From: JBOHHM01 sp050725495
Lineage (GTDB): Bacteria; Pseudomonadota; Gammaproteobacteria; Burkholderiales; Burkholderiaceae_C
Reading direction: 5' to 3'
Assembly (NCBI GenBank): GCA_050725495.1
Contig: JBOHHM010000035.1
Span: 1-20,550 of the forward strand
Length of the DNA stretch: 20,550 bases
In this document: piece after piece, positions 15,385 to 20,550 of the stretch
Layout of the letters: each line of letters opens with the position of its first letter
Position numbering within the stretch: the stretch's first letter is position 1
Made by a program: the position numbers and the translations under genes
Notes under the pieces: generated by a model
Database searches by the model: none
The model's input: the letters and a program-made list of their open reading frames with translations, nothing else
What the model was told of the DNA's origin: nothing

Positions 15385-17678
15385 GCCCCGTGCCGGGGCC
15401 GCAGCGACTGCTGGCGCGGTTCTCGCTGCCGTCGCGCGCCTTGCGCTGGGCGGTGGGCATAGGCGCGGCCGCCATGGTGGCCATTGGCCTGGTGCTGCTG
15501 TTCCTGCTGACCCAGGCCACCAACAACCGCGAGCTCTACGAGCGCAACTACGGGCTCTTGTTGTATGTGAATGCGGCGGTGGCGGCGCTGCTGCTGTTCG
15601 TCATTGCCTGGGTTGCCTTCAGGCTGGCCGTGCGCTACTACCGGGGCCGCTTCGGCAGCCGTTTGCTGGTCAAGCTGGCGGCGATTTTCGCCCTGGTCGG
15701 TCTGGTGCCCGGCGTGCTGATCTACACCGTGTCCTACCAGTTCGTGTCGCGCTCGATCGAAAGCTGGTTCGACGTCAAGGTCGAGGCCGCGCTGGACGCA
15801 GGCGTGAGCCTGGGGCGCGCCACGCTCGACACCCTGGCCAGCGAGCTGGCCAGCAAGTCCCGCGCGGCCAGCGCCCAGCTCTCGGGCGTCCCGGATGCCG
15901 CGGCCGGGCTGACGCTGGAGCGCATACGCGACCAGCTGTCGGCCGACGACGTGATCCTCTGGAATGCCTCGGGCCATCTGGTCGCCAGCGCCGGCCAGTC
16001 GCGCTTTTTGCTCAACCCCGAGCGGCCGACCTTCCAGCAGCTGCGCAATGCCCGCAGCCTGCGCGTCGTCGCCCAGGTCGAGGGACTGGATGACACCAAC
16101 CTCAACGCCGTCACCAATGCGCGCATCAAGGCCCTGGCCCTGGTCGCCAGCACCAGCGTGGGCCTGCTGGCCGAGCCCCGTTACCTGCAGGTCAGCAAGG
16201 CCCTGCCGCCCACGCTGGTGGCCAATGCCATCGCTGTGAGCGACGCCAACCGCGAATACCAGGAGCGGGCGTTGGCCCGCGAAGGCCTGCGCCGCATGTA
16301 CATCGGCACGCTCACGCTCAGCCTGTTCCTGGCGGTCTTTGGCGCGTTCCTGCTGGCCGTGTTGCTGGGCAACCAGCTGGCCAAGCCCTTGCTGGTGCTG
16401 GCCGCGGGGGTGCGCGAGGTCGCCGCCGGCGACCTGTCGCCGAAGGCCGCCCTGCAGGGCAAGGACGAACTCGGGGGCCTGACGCGCTCGTTTGCCGACA
16501 TGACGCAGCAGCTGGCCGAAGCGCGCAGCGCCGTGGAAAAAAGCATGGGCCAGGTCAGTGCGGCCCGCGCGAATCTGCAAACCATTCTGGACAACCTGAC
16601 GGCCGGCGTGATCGTGCTCGATGTCCAGGGCGCGATCCAGTCGTCCAACCCCGGTGCCACACGCATTCTGCGGGCCCCGCTGGCCGCCTACGAAGGCCGG
16701 CCGCTGGAGGACATTGCCGGCCTGGAGACTTTCGCCGCCCGCGTGCGCGCCCAATTCGACGCCTTTCTCAGCGAGCGCGCCCAGCACGGGCTGGATCACT
16801 GGCAGCAGTCGTTCGAACTGAACGCCGCACAGCCCGGGTCGCCGCAAAATGCTATTACTTTGGTAGCGCGCGGTGCCGAATTGCCGGGGGCGGCGAGGCT
16901 GCTGGTCTTTGACGACATCTCGGAAATCGTGTCTGCCCAGCGGGCCCAGGCCTGGGGCGAGGTGGCGCGGCGGCTGGCCCATGAAATCAAGAACCCGCTC
17001 ACGCCCATCCAGCTCTCGGCCGAGCGGCTGGAGATGAAGCTGGCCGGCAAGGTCGCGCCCCCCGAGCAGGCCATACTTGCCAAATCGGTGAGGACCATCG
17101 TCGACCAGGTCGATGCCATGAAGCGGCTGGTCAACGAATTTCGCGACTACGCGCGCCTGCCCGCGGCCGAGCTCAAGCCGCTGGACCTCAACGCGGTCGT
17201 GAGCGATGTGCTGCAGCTCTATGGCAGCGAGAACGCGATCGTGCCGGTGCAGGCCGAACTCGACCCGCGCTGTCCGCGCATCCTGGGCGATGGCCAGCAG
17301 GTGCGTCAGGTCGTTCACAACCTGCTGCAAAACGCGCAGGACGCCATGGAGGCGCTGGCTGGCAAGCTTCCCCAGAGCGTCATCATTCGCACGCAATGGA
17401 TTGAGTCGGCCCAGCGGGTGCGCCTGAGCGTGCTCGACAGCGGCGCCGGTTTCCCCGACTACATCCTCAAGCGGGCCTTCGAGCCCTATGTCACGACCAA
17501 GGCCAAGGGCACGGGACTGGGCCTCGCGGTGGTCAAGAAAATCGCCGATGAGCATGGAGCCCGGATCGACCTCTCCAACCGGGTGGTCGACGGCGTCATC
17601 CAGGGCGCACAAGTATCGCTATCATTCGCCATCGACAACACAGTCGCCGCTTCGCCACGCGGCACGGTTACATCCTAG
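15381..17678 (+). CDS. ntrY: NtrY-like membrane sensor histidine kinase
   Basis: The 765-residue kinase has three N-terminal membrane segments (about residues 23-44, 58-80 and 95-120), a periplasmic region to about 305, a fourth membrane segment (about 309-331) and a HAMP linker with GNQLAKPLLVLAAGVREVAA. A PAS domain (about 400-510) follows, then HisKA with His534 in RLAHEIKNPLTPIQLSAERL, and a HATPase domain with an N-box (NLLQNAQDAM, about 647-656), DSGAGFP and GTGLGLAVVKKI from Gly710. This order of membrane segments, HAMP, PAS and kinase is that of NtrY, which controls nitrogen or redox responses in other proteobacteria. The phosphorylated partner is almost certainly the regulator 16 bases downstream. 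A 17-nt palindromic repeat lies in frame at residues 491-496, between PAS and HisKA. The signal it senses cannot be read from sequence. Confidence 0.9.
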   Translation: MSPVPGPQRLLARFSLPSRALRWAVGIGAAAMVAIGLVLLFLLTQATNNRELYERNYGLLLYVNAAVAALLLFVIAWVAFRLAVRYYRGRFGSRLLVKLAAIFALVGLVPGVLIYTVSYQFVSRSIESWFDVKVEAALDAGVSLGRATLDTLASELASKSRAASAQLSGVPDAAAGLTLERIRDQLSADDVILWNASGHLVASAGQSRFLLNPERPTFQQLRNARSLRVVAQVEGLDDTNLNAVTNARIKALALVASTSVGLLAEPRYLQVSKALPPTLVANAIAVSDANREYQERALAREGLRRMYIGTLTLSLFLAVFGAFLLAVLLGNQLAKPLLVLAAGVREVAAGDLSPKAALQGKDELGGLTRSFADMTQQLAEARSAVEKSMGQVSAARANLQTILDNLTAGVIVLDVQGAIQSSNPGATRILRAPLAAYEGRPLEDIAGLETFAARVRAQFDAFLSERAQHGLDHWQQSFELNAAQPGSPQNAITLVARGAELPGAARLLVFDDISEIVSAQRAQAWGEVARRLAHEIKNPLTPIQLSAERLEMKLAGKVAPPEQAILAKSVRTIVDQVDAMKRLVNEFRDYARLPAAELKPLDLNAVVSDVLQLYGSENAIVPVQAELDPRCPRILGDGQQVRQVVHNLLQNAQDAMEALAGKLPQSVIIRTQWIESAQRVRLSVLDSGAGFPDYILKRAFEPYVTTKAKGTGLGLAVVKKIADEHGARIDLSNRVVDGVIQGAQVSLSFAIDNTVAASPRGTVTS
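16851..16867 (+). repeat. 17-nt palindromic repeat, copy 3, in the kinase gene
   Basis: GCTATTACTTTGGTAGC can form a GCTATT/GGTAGC stem with two G-T pairs and is followed by GCGCGGTG. It starts on a codon boundary and encodes A-I-T-L-V-A at the end of the PAS domain. It is an AT-rich patch in very GC-rich coding DNA. Confidence 0.55.
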
Positions 17679-17694
17679 GAACAGCGCTTCAATC

Positions 17695-18369
17695 ATGGCA
17701 AACATACTGGTGGTCGACGACGAGCTGGGCATCCGCGATCTGCTCTCGGAAATCCTGAACGACGAAGGCCACAACGTCGAACTGGCTGAAAACGCCAGCC
17801 AGGCTCGTGCCGCCCGCGCCCGCGCCCGCCCCGACCTCGTGCTGCTGGACATCTGGATGCCCGACACCGACGGCGTGACCCTGCTCAAGGAGTGGTCCAC
17901 CACCGGCGCGCTGACCATGCCCGTCATCATGATGAGCGGCCACGCTACCATCGACACCGCAGTGGAGGCCACCAAGATCGGGGCCCAGTCCTTTCTTGAA
18001 AAGCCCATCACGTTGCAAAAGCTGCTGAAGGCTGTGGAGCAAGGCCTGGTCCGCAACAACGTCGCCCGCAGGCCCGCGCCGCCGCCGGTGCTGGCCGAAC
18101 TGACGGTCGAAGCGGCCATGACCGGTGGCCAGGCCTTGCCCGCCGCAGTCGACCCGGGCCCCCAGGCGCGCCAGAGTTTCGAGCTCGACAAGCCGCTGCG
18201 CGATGCCCGTGACGCGTTCGAGAAATCCTACTTCGAATTCCATCTGGCCAAGGAAGGCGGCTCCATGACCCGCGTGGCCGAGAAGACCGGCTTGGAGCGC
18301 ACCCACCTGTACCGCAAGCTCAAGCAACTGGGCGTGGACCTGTCGCGCGGCAAACGCAACCTGATGTGA
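17695..18369 (+). CDS. NtrX-like response regulator: receiver plus Fis-type HTH, no AAA+ domain
   Basis: The 224-residue protein has an N-terminal receiver domain (MANILVVDDELGIRDLLSE) with acidic residues Asp8 and Asp9, phospho-acceptor Asp52 in LLDIWMPDTDG, the conserved Ser in MMSGHAT and Lys in FLEKPI. A Pro/Ala-rich linker (about 125-165) leads to a C-terminal Fis-like helix-turn-helix, MTRVAEKTGLERTHLYRKLK, that would bind DNA. Canonical NtrX is about 450 residues with a sigma-54-activating AAA+ domain in the middle; that domain is entirely absent, with no Walker A or GAFTGA motif. The layout resembles ActR/RegA-type redox regulators. It should act with sigma-70 promoters or as a repressor. 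AGGAA overlapping the kinase stop is 13 bases before the ATG, a long spacing. It is the last gene of the operon. Confidence 0.88.
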   Translation: MANILVVDDELGIRDLLSEILNDEGHNVELAENASQARAARARARPDLVLLDIWMPDTDGVTLLKEWSTTGALTMPVIMMSGHATIDTAVEATKIGAQSFLEKPITLQKLLKAVEQGLVRNNVARRPAPPPVLAELTVEAAMTGGQALPAAVDPGPQARQSFELDKPLRDARDAFEKSYFEFHLAKEGGSMTRVAEKTGLERTHLYRKLKQLGVDLSRGKRNLM

Positions 18370-18398
18370 TCAGCGATTCGCAAAAGGGCTTCGTAGCC

Positions 18399-18407
18399 TG
18401 CTACAAT
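18399..18407 (+). promoter_or_regulatory. Probable promoter -10 element of tRNA-Phe
   Basis: TGCTACAAT is an extended -10 box (TG, one base, then TACAAT at 18402-18407) ending ten bases before the tRNA. A weak -35, TTCGCA (18377-18382), lies 19 bases upstream, longer than ideal. The extended -10 makes a promoter here plausible. Confidence 0.5.
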
Positions 18408-18417
18408 CTATGGTTCT

Positions 18418-18493
18418 GGCCCGGTAGCTCAGTCGGTAGAGCAGAGGATTGAAAATCCTTGTGTCGGTGGTTCGATTCCGCCCCAGGCCACCA
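18418..18493 (+). tRNA. tRNA-Phe (GAA)
   Basis: A 76-base cloverleaf with encoded CCA is readable. Acceptor strands are GGCCCGG (18418-18424) and CCAGGCC (18483-18489). The D arm is GCTC/GAGC, the anticodon stem GAGGA/TCCTT around the loop TTGAAAA (anticodon GAA), and the T arm GGTGG/CCGCC around TTCGATT. The discriminator base is A, followed by CCA. One acceptor pair, position 5 with 68, is C opposite A, a mismatch in an otherwise perfect stem. The 3' half is the usual attachment site for tyrosine integrases, and an integrase gene follows at 18666. Confidence 0.97.
18466..18493 (+). other. Probable attachment site (att) in the 3' end of tRNA-Phe
   Basis: The integrase gene lies 172 bases behind the tRNA and in the same orientation, the usual layout for P4-type islands that recombine in the 3' end of a tRNA gene and restore it. 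The exact core cannot be set, because its second copy is outside the window; I found no copy of this sequence elsewhere in the window. The chosen interval is the T arm and acceptor 3' strand. Confidence 0.5.
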
Positions 18494-18527
18494 CTTCTCT
18501 TTCTCAGACGATCCCAAGACAGCTCAC

Positions 18528-18550
18528 AAGTCCTTGTAAATCAAGGACTT
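18528..18550. repeat. 9-bp perfect inverted repeat behind tRNA-Phe
   Basis: AAGTCCTTG (18528-18536) and CAAGGACTT (18542-18550) are separated by TAAAT. Two smaller hairpins follow: GCCT/AGGC with a GAAA loop (18552-18563) and CGTTG/CAACG (18578-18594). No T-run follows any of them. In an att region such sites may bind integrase, excisionase or host factors, or the structure may end the tRNA transcript. Confidence 0.5.
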
Positions 18551-18606
18551 AGCCTGAAAAGGCGGCTCAAGCGGTATCGTTGAATCCCACAACGTCCCAT
18601 TCTTGC

Positions 18607-18667
18607 GTGTACCCAATGGTGTACCCAGACTGCTGTTCAACCTCAGTCTTGTTTTTGGGTACACCAT
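18607..18667. repeat. Repeat cluster GTGTACCCA overlapping the integrase start
   Basis: GTGTACCCA occurs twice in direct orientation (18607-18615 and 18619-18627, 12-base period) and once inverted as TGGGTACAC (18656-18664). The second copy and the inverted copy extend to a perfect 12-bp inverted repeat (ATGGTGTACCCA, 18616-18627, with its complement at 18656-18667). This covers the first two bases of the integrase ATG. Such repeats are typical of arm-type integrase sites or of an operator. The binding role is inference. Confidence 0.65.
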
Positions 18668-20003
18668 GGGACAACTTAACGAGCTTCAAATCAAGGCGGC
18701 ACAGCCGCGCGACAAGGAATATCTGCTTGCGGACGGGGAGGGCCTGTACCTTCGCGTGCGGCCAACCGGCAAGGCCTGGGTCTATCGCTACAAGGAAGCC
18801 GGCAAAGAGGCCAAGCTAAGCCTCGGGCGCTATCCAGCCATGTCGCTGGCTGTAGCCCGTAAGAAGGCCCGTGCTGAGGCCGAACAACGGGCAGGCGGGG
18901 TAGACCCCCGCGAAGCCCGACGCGAGGCGGAGGAGCGCGATCGTGTCGCTCGTCTTAATACCTTCGAGTTAATGGCCCGCGCTTGGCAAGCCCAAGCGAA
19001 GAAGGACCGCCAATGGTCGGACAGCTACGCCGAGAAGGTGATGCGGCACTTGGAACTGCACATCTTCCCGTGGCTGGGCTCGCTAACGATGGAGGCCATC
19101 AAGCCTACCGAGCTTGTACGCTGCCTGCACCGCATCAAAGAGCGCGGCAACCTTGAGACGGCGCAGCGCGTCCGAGAGGCCGTTCAACACGTTTTCCAGT
19201 ATGCGGTTGATGTGGGCGCGCTGGACCCAGCCAGGAATTTCGTGAACAGTCGTACCGGCGGCCTACCGTCTCCACGAGCCCGTCACTACGCTGCCATCAC
19301 CGATCCGCAGAAGCTTGGGCAGTTGCTGCGCGACATGCAGGCCTACAACGGGAATGTGATCACCCGCGCCGCCCTGCAGCTTTCGCCACTGTTGTTCCAA
19401 CGCCCAGGGCAGCTGCGGCTGGCACATTGGGAGGACATCGACTTCGAGCGAACCCTTTGGCGTTGCCCGCCCGAGAAGATGAAACTTCGCGAATGGAAGA
19501 AACGAGACATTCGCACGCCCGCGCATCTGGTGCCACTGCCGACGCAAGCGGTCGATATCCTGCGTGACCTCCTTCCGTTGACTGGCCCCAGCGGGCCGAT
19601 TTTTCGCAGCATGGCGAAGCGCTCCGAGGCGACACGGTACATGAGCGACAACACGGTCAATAGCGCGCTGCGCACACTTGGCTACGACACGAAGGAGCAG
19701 ATCACTGGGCACGGCTTTCGAGCCACCGCCCGGACGCTGATTCGAGAGCTTCTAGGGTGGGATCGGGAAGTCATCGAACGACACCTGGCGCACGTGTCTG
19801 ACGAGGAACTCGGCGGTAGTTACGACCGCACAACACATTTCGAGCAGCGTCGTCGGATGATTCAGGCGTGGGCGGATCTGTTAGATGATCTGGCTGCAGG
19901 CAAAGTTGTTGAGCCGGCACGCGATATGCGTCGATCCAGCGACGTGCATCCGCAGGCAGGGATCGGCCCTGGCAACGAACAGGGGCTCAGGGTTGCGGCT
20001 TAG
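18666..20003 (+). CDS. Tyrosine-type site-specific integrase (P4/DUF4102 class)
   Basis: The 445-residue recombinase would integrate and excise the element at the tRNA-Phe attachment site. An N-terminal arm-binding domain of the DUF4102 type (about residues 1-90; LLADGEGLYLRVRPTGKAW, then LSLGRYPAMSLAVARKKA) is followed by a core-binding helical domain (about 105-195). The catalytic domain has Arg246 (FQRPGQLR), a lysine in PPEKMK near 271-273, His349 and Arg352 in GHGFRATART, His376 in HLAHV, and the nucleophile Tyr386 in GGSYDRT, so all active-site residues are present. ATG at 18666 fits the usual N-terminus; the frame is open upstream to TTG 18603, but that part runs through repeats. No good ribosome binding site is visible. 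Its 3' end overlaps the convergent AlpA-type gene by 17 bases. Confidence 0.95.
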   Translation: MGQLNELQIKAAQPRDKEYLLADGEGLYLRVRPTGKAWVYRYKEAGKEAKLSLGRYPAMSLAVARKKARAEAEQRAGGVDPREARREAEERDRVARLNTFELMARAWQAQAKKDRQWSDSYAEKVMRHLELHIFPWLGSLTMEAIKPTELVRCLHRIKERGNLETAQRVREAVQHVFQYAVDVGALDPARNFVNSRTGGLPSPRARHYAAITDPQKLGQLLRDMQAYNGNVITRAALQLSPLLFQRPGQLRLAHWEDIDFERTLWRCPPEKMKLREWKKRDIRTPAHLVPLPTQAVDILRDLLPLTGPSGPIFRSMAKRSEATRYMSDNTVNSALRTLGYDTKEQITGHGFRATARTLIRELLGWDREVIERHLAHVSDEELGGSYDRTTHFEQRRRMIQAWADLLDDLAAGKVVEPARDMRRSSDVHPQAGIGPGNEQGLRVAA

Positions 20004-20229
20004 CCGTCCGGTAACCTTCCGGATCGTTGATCCACGCCTGAAGTTCCGCGCTGGACCATGCGGAGGCACGGCCACCCAAATGGACTGGAGCGGGAAAGCG
20101 GCCTTCAGAAATGCGCCGGTAGACCGTCGAGCGGCTGAGCGCGGAGATGCGCGTCACGTCGCACAATCGGTAGAAGGCAGGCGGGGCTTTGGAAGTGTTC
20201 GGCTTGGGCAGGGTCTGGTGAAAGAGCAT
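19987..20229 (-). CDS. AlpA-family helix-turn-helix regulator or excisionase
   Basis: The 80-residue protein contains the AlpA/excisionase-like winged helix: FYRLCDVTRISALSRSTVYR at about residues 19-38, then RRISEGRFPAPVHLGGRASA and a tryptophan-containing helix ending AWI. AlpA of the CP4-57 element activates its integrase gene, and related small proteins serve as recombination directionality factors. AAGGAA on the minus strand (plus-strand TTCCTT, 20235-20240) lies five bases before the ATG and supports the start. The gene faces the integrase and the coding ends overlap by 17 bases. Being on the opposite strand, it is driven by its own promoter on the right. It could be an activator of excision or only a repressor; sequence alone does not say. 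Confidence 0.88.
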   Translation of the reverse strand: MLFHQTLPKPNTSKAPPAFYRLCDVTRISALSRSTVYRRISEGRFPAPVHLGGRASAWSSAELQAWINDPEGYRTAKPQP

Positions 20230-20550
20230 GGAGGTTCCTTGTCGGCAATTCGAAAGGATGCGTCCTGGGGCGGCTCAAACGAACCCGTACCGGCGCAGGG
20301 CAGCGCGCCGGGTACAAACATGTGCGATCCTCACCTTTATCTGTACCGGCTTTGAGAAGTTTCAACCAACCACAAATGCAGCCACTGTCTTTCACCCTGA
20401 CTCGCTCGCCTGATCGGCTTACCCCTGTTACGTGCCACGCTGTTTCGGAGGGCTCCACTCACGCTAGTCGGACGGCGATGTCCCAGGGTTCTATAGGCTG
20501 GACGTGGACCCTGAAGTAGTCGGGACGGAGGTGGTTCGTAGTGGAGCGGC
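20230..20550. other. Right-end stretch with no supported gene
   Basis: These 321 bases lie upstream of the AlpA-type gene and inside the element. On the minus strand a TTGAAA (plus 20360-20365) and GATAAA (plus 20336-20341) spaced by 18 bases form a weak candidate promoter for that gene. A short possible leader frame starts at 20321 (minus). Open frames on either strand show no recognisable protein. No repeats of note are seen. Confidence 0.45.
20336..20365 (-). promoter_or_regulatory. Candidate promoter for the AlpA-type gene
   Basis: On the minus strand TTGAAA (plus 20360-20365) is followed after 18 bases by GATAAA (plus 20336-20341). The -35 matches five of six consensus bases and the -10 four of six. 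It would give a leader of about 100 bases. This is a weak prediction. Confidence 0.3.

Larger units (their letters stand above)
18494..20550 (+). mobile_element. Left end of an integrated genetic element at tRNA-Phe (continues beyond window)
   Basis: Everything after the tRNA fits the beginning of an integrative island or prophage: short repeats (18528-18667), a DUF4102-type integrase, and a convergent AlpA-type regulator. The coding sequence here looks less GC-rich and less biased in codon use than the core genes to the left. The right boundary and cargo are not visible. Confidence 0.7.

Noticed and set aside
15357..17612. Long minus-strand frame opposite the kinase gene
   Set aside because: Composition-driven antisense frame with no recognisable domain; the plus-strand kinase is certain.
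20105..20458. 117-codon minus-strand frame at the right end
   Set aside because: It overlaps the well-supported AlpA-type gene in another phase and shows no recognisable protein features.
18494..20550. CRISPR array or retron-like structure in the element
   Set aside because: No regularly spaced repeats with unique spacers and no reverse transcriptase or Cas-like coding sequence are present in the visible part.

Overview
The window is high-GC chromosomal DNA from a betaproteobacterium. The ribosomal and RNA polymerase proteins, the rsmB-DUF4390-ntrY-regulator order and a 17-nt palindromic repeat inside coding regions point to the Comamonadaceae (Polaromonas/Rhodoferax/Acidovorax/Variovorax relatives). 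This placement comes from recognising protein sequences, not from a database search.

Layout: (1) 1-11029 is the conserved rplK(partial)-rplA-rplJ-rplL-rpoB-rpoC cluster, all on the plus strand. It has an L10-type leader before rplJ, a hairpin without a good U-tract between rplL and rpoB, and a strong rho-independent terminator after rpoC. (2) 11081-11641 encodes a membrane-anchored LemA-family protein. (3) 11793-13390 is a two-gene unit for a flavocytochrome c sulfide dehydrogenase: a small monoheme cytochrome c and its FAD subunit, both exported. They would oxidise sulfide in the periplasm and pass electrons to the c-type cytochrome pool. (4) 13455-18369 is a tightly packed operon: rsmB (16S rRNA m5C methyltransferase), a DUF4390 secreted protein, an NtrY-like membrane histidine kinase and a short response regulator with receiver and Fis-type HTH domains but no AAA+ domain. 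(5) 18418-18493 is tRNA-Phe(GAA). Directly behind it lies a tyrosine integrase of the P4/DUF4102 type and a convergent AlpA-type regulator, so the window ends inside the first 2 kb of an integrated element whose far end lies beyond the window.

Most of the sequence is ordinary core genome. The points most worth a second look are: the acceptor-stem mismatch in the tRNA-Phe used as integration site; the repeat array that buries the integrase start codon; three copies of a 17-nt palindrome inserted in the same codon phase in rsmB and ntrY; and the NtrX-like regulator that lacks its AAA+ domain. I found no clearly new multi-gene system. The unexplored cargo of the element lies to the right of the window.
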